A stretch of DNA of 64,000 nt from Siminovitchia sediminis (lineage in GTDB: Bacteria > Bacillota > Bacilli > Bacillales > Bacillaceae_C): NCBI RefSeq assembly GCF_042680885.1, contig NZ_JBHUEO010000121.1:94544-158543 (forward strand). Direction: 5' to 3'. The notes under the pieces are model-generated. The model did not search any database, had not been told where the DNA came from, and saw nothing but the letters and a program-made list of their open reading frames with translations. Made by a program: the position numbers and the translations under genes. Below are positions 43,606 to 53,363 of this stretch, piece after piece (positions within the stretch are counted from its first letter, which is position 1; the number at the start of each line of letters is the position of its first letter).

Positions 43606-44232
43606 ATGATTATTGGTTATGCAAGAGTTAGTTCAAAAGATCAAAATTTAGCCAGACAAGTTGAAGAATTAGAAGAATTCGGATGTGAAAAAATTTTCAC
43701 AGAAAAAAAGTCAGGTAATAGTTTTAAGGAAAGAGCAATTTATTACAACATGCGAAAAAAATTACGTTTTGGCGATGTGCTAGTAGTTCACGATTTAAGT
43801 CGATTTGGTAGAAACAAGCAAGACATAAAAGATGAATGGGAATCATTAATGAAAGATGATATTGATATTGTTGTTTTGAACATGCCTATTCTCGACACAC
43901 GAAAATATAAAGAACTTAAAGGTGTTGGACAGTTAATTACAGAAATCGTTCTCTCATTATTATCCTGGATGGTGGAAGAAGAGCGTGAACGAATCAGAAC
44001 AGCGCAGCGTGAAGGTATTGAAATTGCGAAAAAGAAAGGAAAATACAAAGGAAGAAAGAAAAAGTACCATGCCGGTGCAGCTGGTAAAGATAAAATTATA
44101 TATGATGAGATTGTAAAGGAATTAAAGGTTGGAATTAGTGTGATGGATATTCATAGAAAAACGGGTGTCGCGAGAAGCACAATATATAGTATTAAAGATG
44201 AATTATTAACAAGTAGTGTTAACGCCCAATAG
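43606..44232 (+). CDS. serine recombinase (resolvase/invertase family)
   Basis: A 208-residue small serine recombinase. MIIGYARVSSKDQNLARQVE holds the catalytic Ser of YARVS. VVHDLSRFGRNKQDI and EERERIRTAQREGI (the long helix) are typical, and the C-terminal helix-turn-helix (SVMDIHRKTGVARSTIYSI) is complete. ATG 43606 is chosen, with AGAGGTGA about 11 bases upstream; a TTG at 43597 is too close to that site. Members resolve or invert DNA between short sites. No obvious pair of recombination sites was seen nearby, and hsdS has no second silent copy here. Confidence 0.9.
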   Translation: MIIGYARVSSKDQNLARQVEELEEFGCEKIFTEKKSGNSFKERAIYYNMRKKLRFGDVLVVHDLSRFGRNKQDIKDEWESLMKDDIDIVVLNMPILDTRKYKELKGVGQLITEIVLSLLSWMVEEERERIRTAQREGIEIAKKKGKYKGRKKKYHAGAAGKDKIIYDEIVKELKVGISVMDIHRKTGVARSTIYSIKDELLTSSVNAQ

Positions 44233-44247
44233 GTACGAGTGATAAGA

Positions 44248-44355
44248 ATGGAAACAAGACTATTAAAAGAGATTAATAAAGTGCTAAGCTCTTTTCCTAA
44301 GTACTGGAAAGTTGGGAAATTACTTAAGAACAAAGGATTGATATTTTGTTCTTGA
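44248..44355 (+). pseudogene. possible N-terminal scrap of a type III methyltransferase (Mod)
   Basis: A 35-codon frame METRLLKEINKVLSSFPKYW, then VGKLLKNKGLIF, stop. This resembles the N-terminal helix of type III Mod subunits (I..VL..FP.YW....LLKNKVI), as far as I recall. Nothing of the methylase domain follows. It is evidence, though weak, that other defence genes once stood here. Confidence 0.4.
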
Positions 44356-44509
44356 GTCGTTCTTTTTTAGAGGATTAATATTAAACTAAATTGTTTTATT
44401 GTTTTATTCGGTTACAAGTAAAACAATGGCTAGAAGCAAAAACATTTGCATTTTCGAAATAATAGAAAACTAGAAATAAAATTTTTGAAAAATATATTTG
44501 GGGGATATT

Positions 44510-46462
44510 ATGGAGGAGAAACGATTAGTAACATTTGCTATTATGAATGTTCATGACAGCAATAACATAGATCAATTTGATCAATTTGTCCCTTTTGTAA
44601 AAGAATCCTTATTACGATCTTCAGTAGACACTATTTCTGCTAATGATTTGAAGAACAAAATATTCGAGCACTTTAAGATTGATTTGCCAATTAGTGTGGT
44701 AAATACCATTCTTAGGAGAAAATTACTTCCAAAAAAATATGTATTAAACACAGATAATATATTGGTTCCTAATTATGAAAAGCTTCAGGACTCAAATTTT
44801 CAAGAAATAAAACAAAAAATGATGGAGAAACATGAAAAACTTATTGGAGATATTATTAATTATTCTAATGAAAAGTACAATGAAAAATTAGAAATATCGG
44901 AGACAGAAGAGGCATTAGAATCATTTCTTGAAAAACATCAGTTAGTCCTCTTAGAAGCCTCGTTAAACTCCACGCCGGCAACTCCTTCTAGAATAGATGA
45001 AAAAAAAGATGAGCAAATCGAGTATATTATTTCTGATTTTATTAGGCATGCTCAAAATTCATATTCAGTTTCTTTCGAGTATTTAATTGATATTTTAAAA
45101 GGAACTATGTTAACCAACGCACTTTATTTTAAAGAAGATCTGTCAACAATAAATATGAAATTTAAAGCTACAGAAATTTTCTTTGATTCCACCTTTCTCA
45201 TATATGCTTTGGGATATGCTGGACAAGCTCGTCAAGAACCGTGTATTGAGCTTATTGATATTTTACGATCTAACAGAGCTATACTTAAAGTATTCAGACA
45301 TAATATTGAAGAAATGATCGGTATCTTGGAATATTGTAAAAACAATTTAACAAAGCGGGTACATGACCCTCACGGAACGATTAATAATTTTCTGGATTTA
45401 GGTTATAGTCCAGCTGATATTGATAGGATTATTTTTGGAATTGAAAAAGAACTTAATGAACAATTTAGAATTAAAGTGGTTGAAACGGTTGATTATGATG
45501 AGCATGATTATGTAATATCACATGAGGATTTAGATAAACAATTAAAAGAGAATATGTTCTATCGAAATGAATTTGCTAGGGATAGAGATGTACAATCTGT
45601 ATCAGCTATAATGCGATTGAGGAGAGGGCTTAAGCCATATCATATTGAAAAAAGTAGAGCCCTATTTGTAACAAACAATTTTACGTTTGCTCAAACAGTA
45701 AAAAAATTCTTTTTTAATGAAGAAGATCCCAAAAGAGTACCTGCCGTTCTACATGATTCGATACTTACAAATCTAATGTGGTTAAAAAGTCCATCTAAAG
45801 CACCTGATTTACCGAGAAAACGGCTTATTGCTGAAACATATGCAGCCACACAGCCTTCAGAACACTTATGGAGTCGTTACATAGAAACAGTAAACATTTA
45901 TGAACGTACCAAAACAGTTAATGAAGAGGATATAGTTTATCTTCTATATTCACAGGCTGCACGTGAAATGGTAATGGATATAACGATGGGTGATGCAGAA
46001 ATTATTTCAATAGGAACAATTAAGGAGATACTAACTGAAAGGGATAATCGGGAACAAGGAAGACTAGATGAAGTAAGAATGGAAAAAGAGCAGGAGATTA
46101 CATATTTAAAAGAACAACTCAGACTTTCTGAAGGACAAATGGCTACTGCATTGGAAAAACAAAAAAATAAGACAACAGTACTTGCTCAAAAAAGGGCAAA
46201 AATAACAACTAACACAATATTTACAGTTCTTTCAATTGTAGTAGGTTTAGCAATTTATTTGAATAACTTTGAAATGATCAAAAATACCTATCCAATTATA
46301 AGTAATGTAATTATTATTGGTTTGGTAATAATCCCGACCTTATTAGGATTTTTTAATATAAATTTGTTACCATGGAAAAATAAGATAAACAATTATCTCA
46401 CGATCTTTTTCGAAAAGGGAATCCAGAGAAAATATTATGATAATAATACCAATTCGAAATAA
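44510..46462 (+). CDS. membrane-anchored PIN-like nuclease candidate
   Basis: A 650-residue protein of no family I can name. Residues about 220-395 have the order of acidic motifs of PIN-type RNases: IFFDSTFLIYALG (Asp226), FRHNIEEMIGIL (Glu near 266), FARDRDVQSVSAIM (Asp pair near 358-360), and ALFVTNN. A winged-helix-like region sits before it (ISANDLKNKIFEHF). After it comes a coiled coil (EQEITYLKEQLRLSEGQMAT), two C-terminal membrane helices (IFTVLSIVVGLAIYL and NVIIIGLVIIPTLLGFF) and a short basic tail. ATG 44510 has GGGGGA upstream. It faces the type I restriction genes and shares their terminator, so it may be a membrane-tethered RNase effector. Confidence 0.6.
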   Translation: MEEKRLVTFAIMNVHDSNNIDQFDQFVPFVKESLLRSSVDTISANDLKNKIFEHFKIDLPISVVNTILRRKLLPKKYVLNTDNILVPNYEKLQDSNFQEIKQKMMEKHEKLIGDIINYSNEKYNEKLEISETEEALESFLEKHQLVLLEASLNSTPATPSRIDEKKDEQIEYIISDFIRHAQNSYSVSFEYLIDILKGTMLTNALYFKEDLSTINMKFKATEIFFDSTFLIYALGYAGQARQEPCIELIDILRSNRAILKVFRHNIEEMIGILEYCKNNLTKRVHDPHGTINNFLDLGYSPADIDRIIFGIEKELNEQFRIKVVETVDYDEHDYVISHEDLDKQLKENMFYRNEFARDRDVQSVSAIMRLRRGLKPYHIEKSRALFVTNNFTFAQTVKKFFFNEEDPKRVPAVLHDSILTNLMWLKSPSKAPDLPRKRLIAETYAATQPSEHLWSRYIETVNIYERTKTVNEEDIVYLLYSQAAREMVMDITMGDAEIISIGTIKEILTERDNREQGRLDEVRMEKEQEITYLKEQLRLSEGQMATALEKQKNKTTVLAQKRAKITTNTIFTVLSIVVGLAIYLNNFEMIKNTYPIISNVIIIGLVIIPTLLGFFNINLLPWKNKINNYLTIFFEKGIQRKYYDNNTNSK

Positions 46463-46660
46463 TGCGCCGGATTATTGTGTTTTTTTAAATCAGTATTATT
46501 TGTCTATAGCTACCGATCGGTGTTTTTTGAACAAGGATTTCCGTGTGAAAAAACCACCTCATTTTTATTGATTCTAAGTATTGATAAGGGCGGTTATCGT
46601 TAGTTAAGTTGGCAATTTATTTTTAAAATTACATTTTTATCAGAACTAAAGCCAAAATTA

Positions 46661-46687
46661 AAGCAGCCCTTTTTTCGGGCTGCTTTG
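46661..46687. terminator. bidirectional terminator between PIN-like gene and hsdS
   Basis: AAAGCAGCCC and GGGCTGCTTT form a perfect stem around TTTTTTC. It serves both convergent genes. Confidence 0.85.
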
Positions 46688-46691
46688 ATTG

Positions 46692-48152
46692 TCAGTTGTT
46701 ACCAATGCTACTTTTTAATATATTAGTGAGTTCTAACATTTTCTCAATTTTTTCCACAATGCGTCTTTGTTCGGATAGTGGAGGAATACCGATAATGTAG
46801 TTCTCTAAAAAACTTTTAGGAATCCTTTGTTGCCCAGCTGTACCAGTAAAACTCTTTACACCATCATTAATAAAAGATTGGGTTTTGAAAATGTAAAGTA
46901 AATATTTTAAGTCCACTTTGGTGCTATATGGTCTAACAATAAATAGCTCTGTCGTACCCGCACCAATACCATTTGGCAAGCCATTAAAAATAACAGATTT
47001 CCTATTCTCAAAACAAGGTGTAATTTTTGCAATTGCTATATCATTATTTTGAAAATGTGTATAGCCTTTTTTGATCTTTCCCCAAAGTTTATTTTCGAAC
47101 GTATGATGATTGTTAAACCCGTCACATATCCTCTTCATCGGAACAAAGCCGGCATCAACTTCATCATCCGCTTTATTTTTAGGATTAATCAAACATATAT
47201 CTTTTAATCGTACCCATTCCCATGAAGAAGGGAGCTCAAAGGGGGTCTCATTATCAACAATTGGTGGCAATTCCTTTTCACGCTTAATCACTTTATCCTT
47301 AATGAGTTGTTTTTTTTCTTCTTTGATGCTCTCTAACAAAACACTGGCTGGTTCATCGTTAGGGTCTTGTTCAACCAGTTTCCCCTGCAACGCGTACTGC
47401 AGGATCGACTTTTCCATATTTGTTGGGAAGGTGTTGTTCAATGCTGTTATCTCTCGTTCTAAAGCATCGTATTTGTCTACTTTTTCAAACATTTTCTCGA
47501 TTTTTTCTACAATGCGTTGTTGTTCCAATAATGGCGGCAGGGCAACGACTAACCCCAATATATCTTCTCTACTAATACCAGGAATAGCGACCCCAACCTT
47601 TTTTGATTGGAACTTTGCTTTATTTAAACTAAGGATATACCATAAGAATTTCCTGTTTGCGAAAATAGGCCTAATGGCCATTAATTGTCTTCCGATAGAT
47701 GCATTTTCGCTTAGGATATTAATTTTTCCTACACCAGAGCCCTTTACTGTTATTAATATATCGCCTTTATTAACTGTCACTTTTGGTTTTGTTGTCCATT
47801 TACTAATAATAGAATATATTTCTCCAAAATCAGTCGGTCCAGTTAAGTAGGGGAATCCTTGTTGATTTTGATTATAATTGGCATTAGTAATATGCTGACC
47901 CGAGATTAAATTTATCACTTCACCAAGTCGAACCCATTTCCATGATTCAGGTATTTCAAAAGGGATTTCATCTTCACTAATAGGAGGCAATGCTTTTTCA
48001 CGCTTAATGGATTTATTTCTAATAAGTCGTTCCTTCTCTTCTATAATTCTTTCCAACAGCACACGGGCCGGTTCATCTTTGGGGTCCTGTTTAACCAGTT
48101 TCCCTTGCATAGCATATTGAAGAATTGAATTTTTAAGTTGTTCGGTCTTCAT
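46692..48152 (-). CDS. hsdS: type I restriction-modification specificity subunit
   Basis: A 486-residue HsdS with two target-recognition domains. Each half starts with a similar conserved block: ILQYAMQGKLVKQDPKDEPA, then LPPISEDEIPFEIPESW; and ILQYALQGKLVEQDPNDEPA, then LPPIVDNETPFELPSSW. Each ends with PPL.EQ.RIVEKIEKM. The two recognition domains themselves differ, so the target is bipartite as usual. Its ATG overlaps the TGA of hsdM (ATGA), so translation is coupled. It reads two half-sites for both methylation and cleavage. The length is close to the common 400-480. Confidence 0.95.
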   Translation of the reverse strand: MKTEQLKNSILQYAMQGKLVKQDPKDEPARVLLERIIEEKERLIRNKSIKREKALPPISEDEIPFEIPESWKWVRLGEVINLISGQHITNANYNQNQQGFPYLTGPTDFGEIYSIISKWTTKPKVTVNKGDILITVKGSGVGKINILSENASIGRQLMAIRPIFANRKFLWYILSLNKAKFQSKKVGVAIPGISREDILGLVVALPPLLEQQRIVEKIEKMFEKVDKYDALEREITALNNTFPTNMEKSILQYALQGKLVEQDPNDEPASVLLESIKEEKKQLIKDKVIKREKELPPIVDNETPFELPSSWEWVRLKDICLINPKNKADDEVDAGFVPMKRICDGFNNHHTFENKLWGKIKKGYTHFQNNDIAIAKITPCFENRKSVIFNGLPNGIGAGTTELFIVRPYSTKVDLKYLLYIFKTQSFINDGVKSFTGTAGQQRIPKSFLENYIIGIPPLSEQRRIVEKIEKMLELTNILKSSIGNN

Positions 48153-49618
48153 AGCTTACCACCCAGCATCACTTGAATATCGGCCAGAATACTATCGATC
48201 TGCTTATTCAATTCTGTCCTTTTCTCCTGATAACTTTCCATTAGCTCCTCAGGATCAAGAATTTCTTCTTCTTCTTGTGGGAAGCCACATAAATCTAAAT
48301 TGTAGTTGTTTGAACTGATTTCTTCCACCGTGTATTTTTTAGCCTTATCGAAATTGCCTTCTTTGATTTCAACGCGGTTTTCCCACCATTCCATGGCTGG
48401 TGCGAAATGTTCCAGCTTGATGGGACGGGTTTTGGAGAAGTTTTTGTATCCCTCTGGCATATCTAAGCGATAGAACCATGTTTCCTTCGTTGGATGAGTA
48501 TTATCAAAGAACAGGATGTTTGTACGGATACTGGTATATGGCGCAAAAACACTGTGGGGCAGACGAATAATCGTGTGCAAATTGAATTCCTTCATGAGCT
48601 TCTCTTTAATGGCCAATTTGGCATTATCCGCACCGAACAAGAAGCCGTCAGGTAGAATGATGCCTCCCCGACCGTTTTTCTTTAAACGATACATAATGAC
48701 AGACATAAACAGATCGGCTGTTTCACTGCTTCTTAGTTCCATTGGGAAGTTCATTTTAATGCTGTCTTTTTCCGAACCGCCATAAGGGGGATTCATTAAA
48801 ATTACATCATAACGGTCTTTCTCTGAAAAATCCCGCACGTTCTTTTCCAGCGCGTTACCGTGAATGATAAACGGATTGTCGATGTCATGCAGCAATAAAT
48901 TGGTAACGGCCAACAGGTGAGGAAGAGCTTTTTTCTCGATTCCAAATACGGCCTGGTTATAGGCTTCTCTATCCTCGACAGAATGAACCTGTTCCTCTAG
49001 GAAATTCAATGAAGAGGTCAGGAACCCTCCTGTACCACAAGCGAAGTCTGCAATCTTATCCTTTAATTGCGGCTTCACCATTTGTACGATGAAGTCAGTC
49101 ACGGCACGAGGAGTGTAATACTCTCCAGAAGACCTTTGATTTTGCAAGTCTTTCAGGATCTGCTCATAAATATCATTGAAATCATGGCGTTCCTTATGGT
49201 CGGTAAAGTCCACTTCATCTATGACGTTTACTACTTGACGCAGTAAGACGCCATCTTTCATATAGTTGTGCGTATCTTCAAAGGCGAATTTTACAATAGA
49301 CTTGCTAACCGGAGTATGTTCATCCACTTCTATATTTTTCAATGAAGGAATCAATTCCTCGTTTACAAACGACAATAGGGCCTCGCCTGTTTTCGCTTCT
49401 CCGTCTTTTTCATCAACCGCCCAATTCCGCCAACGATATTCTTCAGGAATGATAGACTGGTAGTCATCATTATGGAATTCCCACAATTCTTCTTTGGCAT
49501 CGTACACTTTCAAAAAAAGCAGCCATACGATTTGTTCAATGCGCTGCGCATCTCCGTTTACACCAGCATCGTTTCGCATAATGTCTTGTAATCTTTTGAT
49601 GAATGATCGAATTGTCAT
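48149..49618 (-). CDS. hsdM: type I restriction-modification DNA methyltransferase
   Basis: A 489-residue adenine-N6 methyltransferase. The N-terminal HsdM helical domain (SFIKRLQDIMRNDAGVNGDA, then LLFLKVYDAKEE) is followed by the S-adenosylmethionine motif ADFACGTGGFL (about residue 197) and the catalytic NPPYGG (about residue 278). GEYYTPRAVTDFIVQMVKP is the typical lead-in. A TAGGAGC site lies six bases before ATG 49618. It lies 10 bases behind hsdR. With HsdS it makes the methylase that protects host DNA, and with HsdR the restriction complex. Confidence 0.96.
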   Translation of the reverse strand: MTIRSFIKRLQDIMRNDAGVNGDAQRIEQIVWLLFLKVYDAKEELWEFHNDDYQSIIPEEYRWRNWAVDEKDGEAKTGEALLSFVNEELIPSLKNIEVDEHTPVSKSIVKFAFEDTHNYMKDGVLLRQVVNVIDEVDFTDHKERHDFNDIYEQILKDLQNQRSSGEYYTPRAVTDFIVQMVKPQLKDKIADFACGTGGFLTSSLNFLEEQVHSVEDREAYNQAVFGIEKKALPHLLAVTNLLLHDIDNPFIIHGNALEKNVRDFSEKDRYDVILMNPPYGGSEKDSIKMNFPMELRSSETADLFMSVIMYRLKKNGRGGIILPDGFLFGADNAKLAIKEKLMKEFNLHTIIRLPHSVFAPYTSIRTNILFFDNTHPTKETWFYRLDMPEGYKNFSKTRPIKLEHFAPAMEWWENRVEIKEGNFDKAKKYTVEEISSNNYNLDLCGFPQEEEEILDPEELMESYQEKRTELNKQIDSILADIQVMLGGKL

Positions 49619-49628
49619 GATCTTGCTC

Positions 49629-51983
49629 CTAAGCTAAATATATTTCGTCCTGCAACTGTTTTACGGCGTTCAAATAGCCCTTTTTTCCACCAAATGCCTT
49701 GACGATTTTCAATGGGCTCCCGAATTTTTCAAATTCCTTTAGTTCCAATACTTCTGTGCCTTCAAGCTCATTGATGCCTTCATCCTTATATTTTTCCAAT
49801 AGGGTTTCCAATACATCTCTTGCCACATCTTTATACTGGTAGATGTAGCCACGCTTTCTGACATTATTCGCTCTCTCAGCTTTCGTCAATGGAGGCTGGT
49901 CGAAAGCCAAATGGCATATGAGGTCAAAATCATCCAGATCTTTCAGGTTCTCATTTTCACGCAGAGCATCGAGTAAAACGCCATGCTCTTCCAACTCATC
50001 AATAATGGCCTGTTTTTTTTGCTCTGAATTCCACTTATTTAAAAACGCTTCGAGCGTGGCGTATTCTTTTAGGATGTTCTTCTTTGTATAGTCGGTTAAA
50101 CTTTCGGTAATGAGCTTGCCGCCTTTGTCGTAATACTGCACCCGTTCGCTTAGTACCTTTACATCAACATTGTTTATTCGGAACTTTTTCGGTGGTTCTA
50201 CTGTGCCATCGCCACCAGTTCCTGGGTCGCCTCCAGGCTCAGGCGGGAAGCCATCGATTGGGCCATCATCCGGCGGCTCTGGCCCCGGGGCCACAATAGG
50301 TCCTTCTGGAGGGATATCAATGACGTCTTCCGGATCTCCGTCGAAATCAGGATCTGCAAACAAGCGACTCGCATTTCTGAAGTCGAGAATAGTGAAGTAT
50401 TCCTTACCATGCTCTGGGTCCAAGCGTGTACCACGCCCAATAATCTGCTTGAATTCTGTCATGGAATTGATATTTGAATCCAGCACAATCAACTTGCATG
50501 TCTTCGCATCAACCCCCGTTGTGAGTAGCTTGGAAGTGGTCACAATGGTTGGGTACTTGCTCTCTCGATCAATGAAGTTATCGAGCTGGGCTTTTCCCAC
50601 TTGGTTATCTCCTGTGATTCGCATAACGTATCTTGGATTGTCCTTCACCAAGTCAGCATTCTCATTCACCAGTGCTTGTCTCATTCGTTCGGCATGGTCA
50701 ATATCAATGCAGAATACAATCGTCTTGGCGAAAAGGTCTGTCTTTTTCAGAAACTCGGTAATCCGTTGGGCCACTTTTTGAGTGCGGTCATCAATGATGA
50801 GGTTTCTATCATAGTCTTTTACGTTATACTCACGGTCTTCAATAGGATTTCCGTATATATCCAGCTTTCCTTTCTCCGGCCGGTAGCCCTCAAGATCAAC
50901 ATCCATCCCTACACGAATAACCTTATATGGTGCAAGGAAGCCATCATCAATCCCCTGTTTTAAGCTGTAAGTGTAAATGGGCTGGCCAAAGTAATCTGTG
51001 CTGGACACCTCCTTTGTCCGGAGGGGCGTAGCTGTCAGACCGATATGTGTTGTGCCTTCGACACTGAAGTAGTCTAAGACTTTTCTCCATGCACTTTCTT
51101 CTTTCGCTGATCCCCTGTGCGCTTCGTCAATTACAACCAGATCAAAAAAGTCCGGTTTGAATTGGCGGAAGGGCTCTCTTCCTTCCTCTCCAGCCAATTG
51201 GTGATACAAAGCCAAATAAATTTCGTAAGAGCTGTCCAATTTGCGATTTTCTACTTTTGTCATAACCTTTTCGAAAGGTTTGAAGTCATTGGCCATGGTC
51301 TGGTCAACTAGCACATTTCTATCAGCTAAGAAAAGCACTTTTTTCTTTTTGCCTGCTTTCCATAAGCGGTAAATGATCTGGAAGGCTGTATAGGTCTTTC
51401 CCGTACCTGTTGCCATTACGAGGAGTATCCGGTCCTGACCTCTTGCGATGGCATCAACGGTTTTATTTATGGCAATCCGTTGATAATACCTCGGTGTCTT
51501 ATCGCCTAATTGGAAATAATAAGGTTCGTTAATCATTTCCTTCTGCTCTTCACTAAGGTTTCTTTCATGCTCGTATCTTTCCCAAAGCTCCTCAGGTGTA
51601 GGAAACTCGTCCATTGGAAGCTCTCTTTCTTTTCCAGTCAACATGTCATGTTCTAAGAAGCCGTCACCATTCGAGCTATATGTGAAGGGGATATCCAAAA
51701 TATCAGCATACTCAATCGCCTGCTGAATGCCTGCACCAATCGAATGTCTATTATCCTTGGCTTCAATGATTGCAATAGGATAATTCTTTTTGTGCATTAG
51801 TAGATAATCCGTTCTTTTTCGCGGTGCTCTAGTTGTTAAATTCCCACGCACAATGACTCGCCCGTCTGTGAAGTTATGTTCAAAAAATACATTAGTCTGC
51901 ACATCCCAGCCGCTTTGGGTTAATGCTGGTGTAATGAATTTATTTTTAATATCTTCTTCAGTCATTTGTTTTTTAGATTTCAT
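49629..51983 (-). CDS. hsdR: type I restriction enzyme, motor and nuclease subunit
   Basis: A 784-residue HsdR, shorter than the 1000-residue EcoKI type. The N-terminal nuclease domain shows IAIIEAKDNRHSIGAGIQQA (the E.K core with the QA motif, residues about 72-92). The helicase follows: Walker A VMATGTGKTYTA (about 187), DEAH in VVIDEAHRG (about 288), motif III LTATPLRT, and motif VI QIIGRGTRLD. A Pro/Gly-rich linker (PPEGPIVAPGPEPPDDG) separates helicase and C-terminal domain. GGAGGAGG stands four bases before the ATG. It is first in the R-M-S operon; the palindrome at 52006 may control it. Confidence 0.95.
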   Translation of the reverse strand: MKSKKQMTEEDIKNKFITPALTQSGWDVQTNVFFEHNFTDGRVIVRGNLTTRAPRKRTDYLLMHKKNYPIAIIEAKDNRHSIGAGIQQAIEYADILDIPFTYSSNGDGFLEHDMLTGKERELPMDEFPTPEELWERYEHERNLSEEQKEMINEPYYFQLGDKTPRYYQRIAINKTVDAIARGQDRILLVMATGTGKTYTAFQIIYRLWKAGKKKKVLFLADRNVLVDQTMANDFKPFEKVMTKVENRKLDSSYEIYLALYHQLAGEEGREPFRQFKPDFFDLVVIDEAHRGSAKEESAWRKVLDYFSVEGTTHIGLTATPLRTKEVSSTDYFGQPIYTYSLKQGIDDGFLAPYKVIRVGMDVDLEGYRPEKGKLDIYGNPIEDREYNVKDYDRNLIIDDRTQKVAQRITEFLKKTDLFAKTIVFCIDIDHAERMRQALVNENADLVKDNPRYVMRITGDNQVGKAQLDNFIDRESKYPTIVTTSKLLTTGVDAKTCKLIVLDSNINSMTEFKQIIGRGTRLDPEHGKEYFTILDFRNASRLFADPDFDGDPEDVIDIPPEGPIVAPGPEPPDDGPIDGFPPEPGGDPGTGGDGTVEPPKKFRINNVDVKVLSERVQYYDKGGKLITESLTDYTKKNILKEYATLEAFLNKWNSEQKKQAIIDELEEHGVLLDALRENENLKDLDDFDLICHLAFDQPPLTKAERANNVRKRGYIYQYKDVARDVLETLLEKYKDEGINELEGTEVLELKEFEKFGSPLKIVKAFGGKKGYLNAVKQLQDEIYLA

Positions 51984-52005
51984 TGGACCTCCTCCTTTTT
52001 AACGG

Positions 52006-52019
52006 AATACTTGAGTATT
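52006..52019. promoter_or_regulatory. palindrome upstream of hsdR
   Basis: AATACT-TG-AGTATT lies 10 bases before the hsdR ribosome site, a possible operator. The remainder of the divergent gap 51984-52409 is AT-rich, with no gene seen. Confidence 0.4.
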
Positions 52020-52409
52020 ATTGTACCATTGAATCTTGAATATAAAGTAAGAGTTAAACCTTTTCATCTATTATTAAAAGGATTTTTTACGAGGAAAATA
52101 TTTTGGCAATGGGCGACCGAATAATCCATTGCATTCTAAAACTATAAAATGGCGTTGTTGACTTTTTTGCTACTTTTGTCCAAATAATTATCGACTTCTG
52201 AATGACTATATGCCCTTGTTGACAGCGTAGTTAAATCGGGTGCGAGGTGATTATCCTGTGATCAAATTAGATAGAAAGTAAAGTTTTGAGGATTCAATAA
52301 GTTCAAATAAAAAATTCAGCTTTTGTCGAATTACAGTAAAAGTTTCACATAGGTATTTTCCTTCTTTTTGTCGAATTAAATCAACGAATAGGCAATAAGG
52401 GGGATTCTT

Positions 52410-53345
52410 ATGGCATATAGAAAAGTAAGATTTGAATATTATCAAGTGGCTTACCGTAAAAGTGCCGATGGAAAAAATAATAGAGATAGATTGTTTAATT
52501 TACAGGAATGGATGCAAAAAGCGATGGCTTTATCGCTAGAGGGAAGGACATATGATTATCGTTCTGAACAAGCTCGTTTAGACACTGCATATTGGGATCC
52601 AGAGTTGGAGTTTTATTTCTTGCACTTTGTTCGACTTCGAGATACAAATATCCCATCAAAAGCAAGAGCTAGCAGCCAAGTAGAGCCTTTTGAACTTGAT
52701 GACGATGAATATTTGGGAGAGGAAGTTTCCGCACTTTATGATGAGGACAATCATATATTATTGCTGCAGAGAAATAAGTATAGTCTTGGTCCAGAGGGTA
52801 TAGAAGAATATCTGAATTTGCTATGGGATAGAGACGACGAGATGATTTATTTAAGACCAGTTTGTCCACCAAATGTTTTCGAGGAAGTTAGAAAAGCTTC
52901 CGAGTATAGAAGAATCAGTCTGCGGTTCGCTGATCTAAATGTTAAAGCAAGTCCTAGAATGATTGATAAATTCAGGTCTCCTTTAGGAAAAATAATAAAA
53001 GGTTTTGATGAATACGATGGAATAAACGCTCAAATTATAATGACTGTTGGAAACAACCGTTCAGCTTCGCTTGATGAAGAAACGGTTAAAGATACATTGA
53101 TCGATATAGAAGAAAATTCGGATCTTTTTTCTAAAGCAGAGATAGCTAAAAAAGACGATGATGATGCAAAAGTGGAGCTTGTTGATTTATTTGAACATAA
53201 AGCCCATGATTTTGGAACTTTTCGGATGGAAAAGAAGGAGTCGCTTAACCATTACCGAGTTGCTGAAGAGCTGTGGAAAATTTATAGTCCAGCAGAGGGC
53301 TGTAACAATAGGCAAGCAGATATAAATCGATATCTGCTGCCTTAA
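52410..53345 (+). CDS. uncharacterised 311-residue protein (DUF6731-like)
   Basis: A soluble protein starting MAYRKVRFEYYQVAYRKSAD behind AAGGGGGA. It seems to match what I recall of the DUF6731 group, found as single genes in genome islands. It is rich in acidic stretches (FELDDDEYLGEEVSALYDED), has no membrane segment, and has a basic/aromatic opening. The C-terminal third (FEHKAHDFGTFRMEKKE) is conserved in look. It is followed after 18 bases by a membrane protein, and the two sit alone beside a type I restriction system. A sensor/effector pair for phage defence is possible, but the sequence alone does not show it. Confidence 0.55.
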   Translation: MAYRKVRFEYYQVAYRKSADGKNNRDRLFNLQEWMQKAMALSLEGRTYDYRSEQARLDTAYWDPELEFYFLHFVRLRDTNIPSKARASSQVEPFELDDDEYLGEEVSALYDEDNHILLLQRNKYSLGPEGIEEYLNLLWDRDDEMIYLRPVCPPNVFEEVRKASEYRRISLRFADLNVKASPRMIDKFRSPLGKIIKGFDEYDGINAQIIMTVGNNRSASLDEETVKDTLIDIEENSDLFSKAEIAKKDDDDAKVELVDLFEHKAHDFGTFRMEKKESLNHYRVAEELWKIYSPAEGCNNRQADINRYLLP

Positions 53346-53363
53346 TGGAGGTGAAAACGCCTT

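Noticed and set aside
44510..46462. Possible type I R-M accessory subunit rather than a separate effector
   Set aside because: It is on the opposite strand and convergent with hsdS, and has membrane helices, so it cannot be read as a normal Hsd subunit.
47110..47850. Long open frame opposite hsdS, and similar ones opposite hsdR (50170-50781)
   Set aside because: They mirror well-supported genes, lack ribosome sites and have biased composition from the antisense strand.
43606..48152. Phase-variable hsdS switched by the nearby serine recombinase
   Set aside because: Only one hsdS gene is present, with no silent partner or inverted repeats seen around it; the recombinase lies beyond the PIN-like gene.
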